Assembly: GCA_024228555.1 (NCBI GenBank)
Contig: JAAETI010000123.1
Location: forward strand, 35,964 to 99,963
Length of the DNA stretch: 64,000 nt
Direction of reading: 5' to 3'
From: a bacterium
GTDB taxonomy: Bacteria > Actinomycetota > Acidimicrobiia > Spongiisociales > UBA5794
Part shown: positions 23,741 through 32,425 of the stretch, piece by piece
Layout: each line of letters opens with the position of its first letter
Numbering within the stretch: the stretch's first letter is position 1
Position numbers and translations under genes: made by a program
The notes under the pieces: generated by a model
Database searches by the model: none
What the model saw: only the letters and a program-made list of their open reading frames with translations
Told to the model about the DNA's origin: nothing

Positions 23741-25291
23741 ATGAACATGGAGGAATTTCGGATCCGGACCCGACAGGTCGTCAACGATCCGACCCTCACC
23801 TACCACCAGCGTAAGCATTACCTAGCCGGTCTCGCCGAAGGCGTGCTCGAGTATCCGACGCTGAGCGAAGCCGCAGCCGAGGCGCTCAACAAGCAGATCA
23901 TCTGTGACCTTTTTGAGGGTCCTGCCCCCTACCGCGGCCGCTACATCCTGCCCAACTACGCCAAGGCCCTCCAGAACGGATCAGCCCACCTCGAGCTCGA
24001 CGCACCCACCGACCTCGACGAAGCGCTGAACTTCCTTCTCATCATGTACACCCAGGTGCCGTCGATCACCGGTTACCCCGTCTACTTGGGCGACTTCGAC
24101 AAGATCCTCGAACCGTATGTGGCGGATGAGGACGACGAATCTCTCTACAGGAAGCTCAAGCTCTTCTGGCGTGCGCTCGACCGCATGCTTCCCGATGCAT
24201 TCGTACACACCAACCTCGGCCCCCACGACAGCAGGATCTCCCGCACGCTATTCCGCATCGAGCGCGAACTGCTGCAGGTTGTCCCCAATGTCAGCCTGAA
24301 GGTGGACCCCGACCTCACCCCCGATGACCTCATCCTCGATGCGGTGATGACCGTCTTCGAGACCGGCAAGCCCCACTTCGTCAGCCACCCGCTGATGGTG
24401 CGCGATCTTGGTGAAGACTACGCGGCCGTCAGTTGCTACAACTCGCTGAAGATCGGTGGGGGCTCGCACACGCTCAACCGGCTCAACCTCAAAGAGGTTG
24501 CGCTTCTCCATCAGGGGAACATCGACAGCTTCCTCGACGAGACCCTTCCGCACTACGTCGAGCTTCTCGCTGAGCTGATCGAAGCACGGATCCGCTACCT
24601 GGTCGAAGATGCCAAGTTCTTTGAGCACGACTTCCTTGCCGTCGAGGGGCTCATCGAACTCGACAAGTTCTCGGCGATGTACGGCGTGTACGGACTCGCC
24701 GAATCGGTCGACCTCCTCATGGAGGCAGCAGGCAAGGAAGGTCGATACGGCCACGACGAAGAAGCCAATGCGCTGTCGTACCGCATCATTGAGAGGATCT
24801 CAACACTCGTTGCCGACCGCCCGATGCCCTACTGTGAAGGCAACAACGGCAGGGCATTCCTTCACTCGCAATCGGGAATCGATAGCGATCTCGAAGTAAC
24901 CGCTGGAACCCGGATTCCGATCGGTGAAGAACCCGAGATGTTCGACCACATTCGGGCCGTTGCCCCCCACCACGACCTGTTCCCAGCAGGCGTGAGTGAC
25001 ATTTTCCACGTAGAAGACACCGTACGTCGTAACCCCTCCGCGATGGTGGATATCATCCGGGGAGCCTTCAGGGAAGGCATGCGGGACTTCACGTTCAATC
25101 TTGCAACGAACGGCTTCATCCGAATTACCGGGTATCTCGTCCGGAAATGCGACGTTGAACAGTTCGACGAGATGGGCGGCCGGCACGGAAGCACGGTGTT
25201 TGCGGCTGGGTCGGTGAAGAACTCGCACGTGACGAACAGATACGTAAAGCGAGTCCTCAGCCGTGAGAGCAGCCCAAGGGCACCTCAATGA
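23741..25291 (+). CDS. yjjI: YjjI-family glycyl-radical enzyme
   Basis: From ATG 23741, six bases after a perfect aggaggt (23728-23734), the protein is 516 residues, the size of E. coli YjjI. Its partner YjjW follows directly, which fixes the assignment. The candidate thiyl-radical Cys is Cys232 in AVSCYNSLKIGGGSHTLNRL, and the candidate radical Gly is Gly464 in FIRITGYLVRK, equivalent to the RVxGY loop of pyruvate formate-lyase. The substrate of YjjI is not established. Glycyl radicals are destroyed by oxygen, so expression in low oxygen is likely. This is unusual equipment for the actinobacterial background of the window. Confidence 0.88.
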   Translation: MNMEEFRIRTRQVVNDPTLTYHQRKHYLAGLAEGVLEYPTLSEAAAEALNKQIICDLFEGPAPYRGRYILPNYAKALQNGSAHLELDAPTDLDEALNFLLIMYTQVPSITGYPVYLGDFDKILEPYVADEDDESLYRKLKLFWRALDRMLPDAFVHTNLGPHDSRISRTLFRIERELLQVVPNVSLKVDPDLTPDDLILDAVMTVFETGKPHFVSHPLMVRDLGEDYAAVSCYNSLKIGGGSHTLNRLNLKEVALLHQGNIDSFLDETLPHYVELLAELIEARIRYLVEDAKFFEHDFLAVEGLIELDKFSAMYGVYGLAESVDLLMEAAGKEGRYGHDEEANALSYRIIERISTLVADRPMPYCEGNNGRAFLHSQSGIDSDLEVTAGTRIPIGEEPEMFDHIRAVAPHHDLFPAGVSDIFHVEDTVRRNPSAMVDIIRGAFREGMRDFTFNLATNGFIRITGYLVRKCDVEQFDEMGGRHGSTVFAAGSVKNSHVTNRYVKRVLSRESSPRAPQ

Positions 25292-26120
25292 TGTAATTCG
25301 GTTTAGTGCGGTCGACGGACCGGGCAACCGATTTGTTGTATTCCTGCAGGGATGCAATTTCGACTGCATCGCCTGTCACAACCCCTACACCATCAACGAA
25401 TGTGACAGCTGTGGGGTTTGTGTCGAACCATGCCCCGAGATGGTCCTGTGGTTCGATGGCAGGCATCAGGTAGTCGTCGACGATGATCAGTGCACTGATT
25501 GCGGGATTTGCATCGATGTCTGCCCCTCGGACAGCACCCCGCTGAGCAAGATGGTCGAACTCGATGATCTTCTTGGCCGAATCGAAGAGGTATCGCACTT
25601 CATCTCCGGCATAACCGTCTCGGGTGGAGAGCCAACACTCCAAGCCGATTACGTTGCCGGCCTCTTCTGTTCGCTCAAGTGTTCAGACAAGCTCGGCCAC
25701 CTAACGACCTTCGTGGATTCCAACGGATCAGCCGACCGGGAGACCTGGGATCGGCTGCTGCCGGTCATGGACGGAGCAATGGTCGACCTCAAGGCTCTCG
25801 ACCCCGGGACTCACAAGGAGATGACCGGCGTCGACAACGCAGCCGTGCTCGATTCGATCAGATACCTCGCAGAATGGCAGCGTCTCTACGAGGTCCGGCT
25901 GCTCATGGTCCCCGGCAAGAACGACTCCCCTGAAGTCGTCGAACGCACTGCACGCTGGCTCTTCGACGTCGACCCTGAGATGCGCATCAAGTTGATTGGG
26001 TTCCGCCAGCACGGCGTCCGACCCCAGTTCTCGCACATACCCGAAGCCGAGGCTGCACATATCGAGTCTCTTGCTGAGATAATCAAGAAGGTCGGCATCA
26101 AAGAACTGGTTGTCGTCTAG
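25263..26120 (+). CDS. yjjW: YjjW-type glycyl-radical-enzyme activase (radical SAM)
   Basis: The 285-residue activase cleaves S-adenosylmethionine to put the glycyl radical on YjjI. The radical SAM cluster motif is C-x3-C-x2-C in GCNFDCIACHNP, after the typical SAVDGPGNRFVVFLQGC. Two further four-Cys ferredoxin motifs, CDSCGVCVEPCPEM and CTDCGICIDVCPSD, bind two auxiliary iron-sulfur clusters, and SGGEPTLQ is the SAM-binding GGE motif. It starts 29 bases inside yjjI, so the two are coupled. Confidence 0.92.
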   Translation: MRAAQGHLNDVIRFSAVDGPGNRFVVFLQGCNFDCIACHNPYTINECDSCGVCVEPCPEMVLWFDGRHQVVVDDDQCTDCGICIDVCPSDSTPLSKMVELDDLLGRIEEVSHFISGITVSGGEPTLQADYVAGLFCSLKCSDKLGHLTTFVDSNGSADRETWDRLLPVMDGAMVDLKALDPGTHKEMTGVDNAAVLDSIRYLAEWQRLYEVRLLMVPGKNDSPEVVERTARWLFDVDPEMRIKLIGFRQHGVRPQFSHIPEAEAAHIESLAEIIKKVGIKELVVV

Positions 26121-26134
26121 ATCGGGAGGCAGAC

Positions 26135-27307
26135 GTGGGCAACGAAACGCTGATCAACGACCGTATCGACCAGCTCGTTGCGGAGCACGATCCCGCCGGT
26201 GACCGTACCGAGTTCATGAGAGCACAGTTCGACCTTGGCATCGCCTGGGTGGCGTTTCCTAAGGGACGGGGTGGGCTGGGTCTCCCCCACAGCTACCAGG
26301 ACCACGTCGACAAACGCCTCGACGCCATCACCGAGCACCGCCCCACGTTCTTCGACATCATCGGACACGGCATGGGCGCCCCCATGTTGCTGGCCCACGG
26401 CACAGACGAACAGTGTGATCGCTACCTCCGCCCTCTCTTCACCGGTGAAGAGGTTTGGTGCCAACTCTTCTCCGAGCCGGGTGCCGGATCGGACGTCGCC
26501 GGACTCTCAACCCGCGCCATCAAGGATGGGGATGAGTGGATCGTCAACGGACAGAAGGTTTGGACCACAGTTGCCCACATCGCCAAATGGGGGATGCTGG
26601 TGGCCCGAACCGACCCCGAAGCTCCCAAGCATCGTGGCATGACCTACTTCCTCATGGACATGCAAGCTGAAGGCGTTGAGATCCGTCCGTTGCGCCAGAT
26701 CACGGGCGAAGCGGAGTTCAACGAGGTCTACATGACCGACCTTCGCATCCCAGAGAGCCAACGAATCGACCAGGTTGGCGCGGGGTGGAGGGTCGCCCTC
26801 ACCACGTTGATGAACGAGCGGGTGGCGATCGGGGGCAGAGTGGGACCTCGCCATTCAGGGCCGATCGGAGAGCTGCTCGATGTGTGGAAGGAACGCGGCG
26901 GTACCGATGCGGACCGTGATCGCGTTATGCAACTGTGGGTCGAGGCAGAAGCAGCCAGGCTCACCAACCTGCGGGCACAGCAGAACCGGACCCACGGTAC
27001 CCCCGGCCCCGAAGGGAGCACGGCCAAGCTCGTCTTCGCCGAACTCAACAAGCAGATTTACTCGAAGGCGGTCGAGCTCCTCGGGGCAGCAGGCATGCTC
27101 TACGACACCTACGACCTGATCATCCCCGAAGGACCCGATGATGTGCGCAGCGATATCCGCCGCTCCTTCCTCCGCAGCCGAGCCAACTCGATCGAAGGGG
27201 GGACCTCAGAAATCATGAGGAACATCCTGGGAGAGAGAGTCCTCGGTCTCCCAGGAGAGCCTCGGATCGACAAGGATCTGCCCTGGGCCGAGGTTCCCCG
27301 CGGCTAG
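26135..27307 (+). CDS. Acyl-CoA dehydrogenase family protein
   Basis: A 390-residue flavoprotein starting at GTG 26135, 14 bases after yjjW with a gggaggc ribosome site. The FAD/substrate motif QLFSEPGAGSDVAGLSTRA and KVWTTVAHIAKWGMLVART are clear, and the C-terminal FAD loop reads RSRANSIEGGTSEIMRNIL. The position of the catalytic base is not certain from inspection. It oxidises an acyl-CoA at the alpha-beta bond, passing electrons to ETF. The link to the glycyl-radical pair is by operon position only. Confidence 0.9.
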   Translation: MGNETLINDRIDQLVAEHDPAGDRTEFMRAQFDLGIAWVAFPKGRGGLGLPHSYQDHVDKRLDAITEHRPTFFDIIGHGMGAPMLLAHGTDEQCDRYLRPLFTGEEVWCQLFSEPGAGSDVAGLSTRAIKDGDEWIVNGQKVWTTVAHIAKWGMLVARTDPEAPKHRGMTYFLMDMQAEGVEIRPLRQITGEAEFNEVYMTDLRIPESQRIDQVGAGWRVALTTLMNERVAIGGRVGPRHSGPIGELLDVWKERGGTDADRDRVMQLWVEAEAARLTNLRAQQNRTHGTPGPEGSTAKLVFAELNKQIYSKAVELLGAAGMLYDTYDLIIPEGPDDVRSDIRRSFLRSRANSIEGGTSEIMRNILGERVLGLPGEPRIDKDLPWAEVPRG

Positions 27308-27393
27308 CCACCCGAGGACGTGCCTGGTTATTGGTGCTCAAGGAGTACTCCAATACACCCGATCCTCATAGTCGACTTGAAGGAAGGTCGTAC

Positions 27394-28167
27394 GTGCACG
27401 ATTTCTACGGGACTGTTCGTCTTCTCGATGAGCCCGATGCGGCTCTCGATGCGAAAGTAACCCTTGACCTCAACCGGGTTTCGATCCGCGCTGCCGATGC
27501 CGAGATCGGCAGCTGGCCTCACGCTGATGTCCTGGTCAAGAAAGAGAAGGACGGTCTTCACCTGTTTGCGGACGGCGAGACACTCCTGCTCAGCCTAGAG
27601 AACAGTGACTTCTTTCTTGATCTGCTCGGTGTGAAAGAAGACCCCAAACCGTCGCGAAAGCGCCGTGCGAATAAGGCAAAGCCTGCACCGGTTGTCACCG
27701 ATGCCTCCCCTCCCGATGGCTATGGCGACCTCAGAACCAAGGCCGCCGCCATCTATCTCGAAGATTCAAAACTCAATCGTTGGCTTGCCATTGGAATGGC
27801 CGTTGCCGCCACCTTTATTCTGATCGGGGCCGCGCTGAACTGGGGCCCGTTCCGCTTGCTCGATCCAGGAAGTTTTCCGATCGGCCGACTACTCGCCGGC
27901 TTTGGAGCGTTTGGCGGTCTCGTTGGTTTGTACTTCGCCTACTTCGACAGCAACCGCATCACCGGCTCCGCTATAGCGATCGCTGCCGGTGTCGTGACTT
28001 TCGTCGTGATGTATTTCTACACGGGTGCAGCTCGTCTGGGGAACGGCTTTATGCTTGCTCTGCTCGGATCGATCGGACTAATCGTTGCCGGCACTCTTGG
28101 CATGTCCAGCCACGGTGGTGGAATGCAGGAGGAAGAGGAAAAGCAAGTAGCGGGTAGCGACGGCTAG
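27394..28167 (+). CDS. Membrane protein with N-terminal cytoplasmic domain
   Basis: The 257-residue product starts at GTG 27394 behind aaggaagg (27380-27387). Residues 1-120 form a soluble, beta-rich domain (VRLLDEPDAALDAKVTLDLN, VLVKKEKDGLHLFADGETLL) resembling a PH-like or FHA-like fold, followed by four TM segments at about 130-250 and an acidic tail. I cannot name the family. Its stop overlaps the convergent CCA-adding enzyme by 4 bases. Confidence 0.65.
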   Translation: MHDFYGTVRLLDEPDAALDAKVTLDLNRVSIRAADAEIGSWPHADVLVKKEKDGLHLFADGETLLLSLENSDFFLDLLGVKEDPKPSRKRRANKAKPAPVVTDASPPDGYGDLRTKAAAIYLEDSKLNRWLAIGMAVAATFILIGAALNWGPFRLLDPGSFPIGRLLAGFGAFGGLVGLYFAYFDSNRITGSAIAIAAGVVTFVVMYFYTGAARLGNGFMLALLGSIGLIVAGTLGMSSHGGGMQEEEEKQVAGSDG

Positions 28168-29555
28168 GTCTGCTGGCGCTCGCTCCACCACTCATCAAGC
28201 AGGCGATAGGCCTCTGCCTCGTCGTAGGGGCCATGTTCGATCCGGTGCTCGGTCAGTTGCTTCATCGCCACACCAACGTCACGCCCCGGTTTCAACCCGA
28301 GATGCTTCATAACGTCATTGCCATCAATCGGCGGCCGCAGCGCATCGAGGGCTTCCTGCTCGCGTAATGTTTCGATCCGCTCTTCGAGCTCGTCAATCCT
28401 CCTGGAGATGGCGGTTGCCCGCTTCCTGCTGCGGGTGGTGACATCACAACGCACCAGCTCGTTGAGAAGCGGCAACAGCTCTCCAGCATCCCTGACGTAC
28501 CTTCTGACGGCAGAATCGGTCCACCCCATCTTGAAGGTGTGCGGCCGCATGTGCAGAAACACCAACTGTGACGCGTCCCTGACGGTCTCCTTCGGATAGC
28601 GGAGCTTTCGCATCCGTTCCCGCGCCAGTCGGGCACCCACCACCTCATGGTGGTGGAACGAGACCCCTTGAGGACCGAATTCCCGTGTCGCCGGTTTGCC
28701 GATGTCATGCAGCAGAGCGGCGACCCGGAGCGTTTCGATGGGAGAGGTCTTGGCCACAACGGCAATGGTGTGGGCGAGAACATCCTTGTGATGCTGATGG
28801 GGGTCCTGTTCGAGTTCCAGTGCGGTCAGCTCAGGAATGAACTCCTCGGCAAGCTGGCTGTTGACCAGTCCCCACAACCCGGCGGCCACGTGGTCACCAA
28901 CCATGAGCTTGTTGAACTCGTCGCGGATCCTCTCCGCGGAGACAATCGAGAGGCGGTCCTTCATATCTCGAACCGCTTGCTCGGCCTCGGGGTCTGCACC
29001 GAATCCCAACGTCGCCACAAACCTGAAGAGACGGAGCATCCGCAGCGGGTCATCGCCAAAGGAAACTCGGGGATCGATTGGGGTGCGCAATACCTGTGCG
29101 GCTAGGTCGGCGAGACCGTGGAATGGATCGATCATCTGTGGATCGTCGGACCCCGAGACGAGGATCGCCATTGCGTTGACCGTGAAGTCACGGCGTGACA
29201 GATCGGTCTCGATGTCGTCGGAGAACTCCACGCGTGGCTTGCGGCTTTTCTCGCGATAGACGTCACTACGGAAGGTTGTTGTCTCGTACGACACCCCATC
29301 CTTTATGGCACCAATGGTGCCGAAGGCCTCCCCTACCCGAAAGACAGTATCTGCCCAACCGTCCACCAAGTCTGCGATCGCATCGGGACGGGCGCCGGTG
29401 GCAAAGTCGAGATCATTCATCGGCGAGTCGAGGAGAGCATCGCGCACACTCCCGCCGACGAGATACAGCTGGTGTCCTGCGGACTCAAAACGCTCCCCAA
29501 GCTGACGTGTCGCAGATCCCGTGGCGAGAATCGGATCAAGGCGTTTCGGGATCAT
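28164..29555 (-). CDS. cca: CCA tRNA nucleotidyltransferase (PcnA type, with HD domain)
   Basis: 463 residues from ATG 29555, which overlaps the stop of the RNase HI gene by 4 bases and is preferred over an open leader up to 29627. It adds or repairs the CCA end of tRNA. The nucleotidyltransferase motif is LVGGSVRDALLDSPMNDLDFAT, followed by FTVNAMAI and the DDPLRMLRLFRF helix; an HD domain is shown by LRVAALLHDIGKPATRE and HHHEVVGA. This gene (pcnA) stands at the same place beside the origin cluster in mycobacteria. Confidence 0.95.
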   Translation of the reverse strand: MIPKRLDPILATGSATRQLGERFESAGHQLYLVGGSVRDALLDSPMNDLDFATGARPDAIADLVDGWADTVFRVGEAFGTIGAIKDGVSYETTTFRSDVYREKSRKPRVEFSDDIETDLSRRDFTVNAMAILVSGSDDPQMIDPFHGLADLAAQVLRTPIDPRVSFGDDPLRMLRLFRFVATLGFGADPEAEQAVRDMKDRLSIVSAERIRDEFNKLMVGDHVAAGLWGLVNSQLAEEFIPELTALELEQDPHQHHKDVLAHTIAVVAKTSPIETLRVAALLHDIGKPATREFGPQGVSFHHHEVVGARLARERMRKLRYPKETVRDASQLVFLHMRPHTFKMGWTDSAVRRYVRDAGELLPLLNELVRCDVTTRSRKRATAISRRIDELEERIETLREQEALDALRPPIDGNDVMKHLGLKPGRDVGVAMKQLTEHRIEHGPYDEAEAYRLLDEWWSERQQT

Positions 29556-30154
29556 GTCTCGCGCCACTGGGAAGCCAACTGGTCTGCGTACTCGTTCCAC
29601 CGGAACCCCACGTGGGCCTTGATCCATTTCAGCTCTAGTTCGGGGCGTCTCCGGTAGCCGGCGAACACCTTCTTGACCAGATCAAGATTCTCTACAGGGC
29701 CGGTCTTCCGCTTCCACCCCCTCTTCTCCCACCCGGCAGCCCATTCGGTAATCGTCCTAATGGCGAGATTCGAGTCCGAGTAGATGGTCATCGGCGTCCC
29801 CTCGGGGATTATGTCCAATGCCTCCAGCAATGCGGTCAGTTCCATGCGGTTGTTGGTCGTGTCTGTGTCATGGCCGGCTCGTTCGGCAATGATCTCATCG
29901 TCGATGACGTATACGACACCCCAACCGCCAGGACCAGGGTTGGGAACCGAACTGCCATCGGTGAAGATGCCTGTCGACGGGTCCTTCGCCGCAACACTCC
30001 TGCTGGATTTCGCCGCAGCCTTGCGAGGGGTCGAACTGCTCCCGCGGTTCCTGCAGTCGCGGCACTGCCGGGGAGTCCATCCCGGGTAGCGATCTAACAC
30101 GTTCTGGGGTAGAGAGAAGGAGGCGCCGCAATCGCGACATGTAAAGTCGGGCAT
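29552..30154 (-). CDS. rnhA: Ribonuclease HI fused to an N-terminal zinc ribbon
   Basis: The 200-residue protein removes RNA from RNA-DNA hybrids. The N-terminal 40 residues are a zf-trcl-like zinc ribbon: FTCRDCGASF, then RYPGWTPRQCRDCRN. The RNase H domain (about 60-198) has the catalytic acids in TDGSSVPNPGPG, NNRMELTALLEAL and IYSDSNLAI, with the terminal motif AHVGFRWNEYADQLA. The usual hybrid-binding domain is absent, so the zinc ribbon may take its role in nucleic-acid contact. Confidence 0.9.
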   Translation of the reverse strand: MPDFTCRDCGASFSLPQNVLDRYPGWTPRQCRDCRNRGSSSTPRKAAAKSSRSVAAKDPSTGIFTDGSSVPNPGPGGWGVVYVIDDEIIAERAGHDTDTTNNRMELTALLEALDIIPEGTPMTIYSDSNLAIRTITEWAAGWEKRGWKRKTGPVENLDLVKKVFAGYRRRPELELKWIKAHVGFRWNEYADQLASQWRET

Positions 30155-30184
30155 GGTCAGAGCGTAATGCCCTAAGCAAAGCCG

Positions 30185-30240
30185 CCGGACCTAGGACTCG
30201 GAAAACCCTGCCGTGGCTTTCTGCTGAGTCCTAGATCCGG
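30185..30240. terminator. Inverted repeat between pilT-like gene and rnhA
   Basis: CCGGACCTAGGACTC (30185-30199) and GAGTCCTAGATCCGG (30226-30240) pair over 15 bases with one mismatch around a 26-base loop. It lies after the stop of the PilT-like gene on the minus strand. There is no T-tract, so it is either an actinobacterial-type terminator or a protein-binding dyad. Confidence 0.45.
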
Positions 30241-30249
30241 ACAGTTCTA

Positions 30250-31338
30250 TCAAGCGGTCCGCAGACCAGTCTTCTGCGCAGCCATCCTGAAATCGGTTGG
30301 ATGTGACGCATGGTTGAGCGCCTCTTCAAACGTGATCACACTGTCGCGGAACATCTGCAACAGACATTGATCAAACGTCTTCATTCCGTAGTACGCACCC
30401 TCGGTCATCACTTCTTCGAGGTTCGGCGTCAGTTCAGGATCCATGATGTATTCGAAGGTCCGGTCGGTCTCGGTCAGAACTTCAACAGCAGGGACCCGAC
30501 CCGAACTGTCGGCCGTCGAAACCAGACGCTGGCTGATGACGGCCCTGATGGCACGGCCGATCCGGAGCCGCATCTGGTGGTGACGGTGTGGTTCGAATAC
30601 TTCAACCAGTCGGTTCATAGTCTCGGTTGCGTCATTGGTGTACATCGCAGCAAGCACCAGGTGCCCGGTTTCTGCGGCATAGAGCGCAGCCTCGATGGTC
30701 TCGGCGTCACGCAGTTCGCTCACCATGATGACGTTCGGGTCCTGGCGTAGGACGCGCCGCAGGCCGTCGGAGAAGTTGACGGTGTCGACACCGACCTCGC
30801 GTTGACTGACGATGGCCATCTTGTCGCGATGCAGCATCTCGATTGGGTCCTCTAGTGTCACGATGCTCACGCGGCGTGTCGAGTTGATCTCATCGATCAT
30901 TGCGTTGAGGCTGGTGGTCTTGCCTGCTCCGGAGGCGCCGGTGACGATGACCAACCCACGGTCTTCCTTGCACACTCTTCCGACGGCTTCCGGCAGGCCG
31001 AGTTCTACAAATCCTTTGCTCCCGGCGACAACCGCACGTACCACGAGTGCGATAGAGCCACGCTGCCGATACACATTCACCCGGAACCGCCCGAGGGTCG
31101 CCGTTCCGTAGCCGAAGTCGACTTCACCGTCGGTCTCGAAGATGACGCTGTTCTTCTCGTCCATCAACTCCTGAGCCCACTGTTGGGTGTCGTCAGGCTT
31201 TACCTTTGACAGTTCCGAGAAGTGGAGGTGACCATCGATGCGGTAGGCGGGTGGCGATCCGACTTTGAGGTGTAGGTCGGACGCGCCGATCTCGGCAAGC
31301 TTGCCAAGAAGGGCATCAAGAATCGGAAGTTGTTCCAT
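30250..31338 (-). CDS. PilT-like secretion/twitching ATPase
   Basis: The 362-residue hexameric ATPase has the N-terminal PAS-like region (GASDLHLKVGSPPAYRIDG), Walker A IVTGASGAGKTTSLNA, Asp box IVTLEDPIEMLH and Walker B-like DPNVIMVSELRDAETIE. The His box reads TGHLVLAAMYTND where PilT proteins usually have TLHTN, so a conserved His is Tyr here. No pilB, pilC or pilin genes are adjacent, so its pilus system, if any, is elsewhere. The domain order and length agree with PilT rather than PilB. Confidence 0.85.
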   Translation of the reverse strand: MEQLPILDALLGKLAEIGASDLHLKVGSPPAYRIDGHLHFSELSKVKPDDTQQWAQELMDEKNSVIFETDGEVDFGYGTATLGRFRVNVYRQRGSIALVVRAVVAGSKGFVELGLPEAVGRVCKEDRGLVIVTGASGAGKTTSLNAMIDEINSTRRVSIVTLEDPIEMLHRDKMAIVSQREVGVDTVNFSDGLRRVLRQDPNVIMVSELRDAETIEAALYAAETGHLVLAAMYTNDATETMNRLVEVFEPHRHHQMRLRIGRAIRAVISQRLVSTADSSGRVPAVEVLTETDRTFEYIMDPELTPNLEEVMTEGAYYGMKTFDQCLLQMFRDSVITFEEALNHASHPTDFRMAAQKTGLRTA

Positions 31339-31525
31339 CGTATCCCCGGTTACTTCTGGTAGCGATACTCGCTACTCTGCGTGGTTTCACTCTCCGTATC
31401 GGTTGATCTGTCGACGCACTTGACCCCCTAGTTCTGGCAATAACTGGTCTGATGGCTGAACCCGGTCGGGGCGCTATTAACGTGGACGTTGACCGCTAGA
31501 GGAGCGGTCCGGTGACCGGCTGACT

Positions 31526-32299
31526 GTGGCCACCGCACCTTCGGACCAGGACTCGATGTCGATGGGGCTAGCCGACCAAGAGGTCAAAGTAAGCCAGAAC
31601 GGGACTTGGCCCGGGCAACTGACGTTGCGACGGGGTTGGGCCCGAGCCGAAGCGCGACCCTGGAATGAAGACGAGCCCCAAGCAGCCTTGCGACTTCTTC
31701 GCGGCGGAGCCTCCTTTCTGCAGTTGTGCTCGAAACGGCTCCTCAGTCTTGGCGCAGACGGCGTGATCTCTCCTCCCCTCCCGCTGTCCGCCCAGCGGGC
31801 CTGGTTGCAGGCAGGATTTCAGAGCTATGTCGATCTCGCTCTCATGCGGAAGTCACTGGAGTCACACGACGGTCCTCCAAACCATCTCGTCGTCGAGAAG
31901 GATGACGTCGCCATCGAGGATCTCCTCACCATCGATGCGGCCGCCTTCCCACAGTTCTGGCGGTTCGATCGTGGCGGACTCGAAGAGGCCATCGCCGCAA
32001 CCACCCGCTCCACGACCCTCGTGATCTTGGGTAGCGCCGGCACGCCGATCGGATACGCGGTCGTCGGCTTTGGTAGTGCCATCGCCTATCTGCAACGAGT
32101 CGCCGTACACCCCGACTGGCAAGGGCATGGCATGGGGAGATCTCTAGTCAGAGCGGTCGCCCGCAAGGCCAGGGCCTCGGGCGCAAAGGTCCTCCTGCTC
32201 AACACCCAACTGGACAATGAGTCTGCCATCCGTCTCTACGAGGATGAAGGGTTCATCACCCTCCCCGAGCCACTCAGCCTTCTCCAGGCCAGGAGGTAG
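31526..32299 (+). CDS. GNAT-family N-acetyltransferase (RimI-like)
   Basis: Up to 257 residues from GTG 31526; ATG 31556, four bases after agga, is an equally good start. Residues about 115-250 are the GNAT domain: EDLLTIDAAAFPQFWRF, then YLQRVAVHPDWQGHGMGRSL with the acetyl-CoA loop, and LLNTQLDNESAIRLYEDEGF. This resembles ribosomal-protein or N-terminal acetyltransferases of the RimI type. The first 100 residues form a separate degenerate domain (LRLLRGGASFLQLCSK). It sits just before the mviN-locus genes. Confidence 0.8.
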   Translation: MATAPSDQDSMSMGLADQEVKVSQNGTWPGQLTLRRGWARAEARPWNEDEPQAALRLLRGGASFLQLCSKRLLSLGADGVISPPLPLSAQRAWLQAGFQSYVDLALMRKSLESHDGPPNHLVVEKDDVAIEDLLTIDAAAFPQFWRFDRGGLEEAIAATTRSTTLVILGSAGTPIGYAVVGFGSAIAYLQRVAVHPDWQGHGMGRSLVRAVARKARASGAKVLLLNTQLDNESAIRLYEDEGFITLPEPLSLLQARR

Positions 32300-32425
32300 C
32301 AGTCGGCGGCACTTGGGTTCGGCCCGCAATCGCCGTATTGATCTAATCTCTGCTGGGGGCGGAGAATGCCGCCAATCAGGGCCACGGCGTCGAACCACAG
32401 CACGCACGTGGCGGACAGGAAGTAA

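Noticed and set aside
31491..31509. Hairpin GACCGCT-AGAGG-AGCGGTC with a ribosome-site-like loop before the GNAT gene
   Set aside because: Too far (17 or more bases) from either possible start to be a convincing translational switch; kept only as a note.
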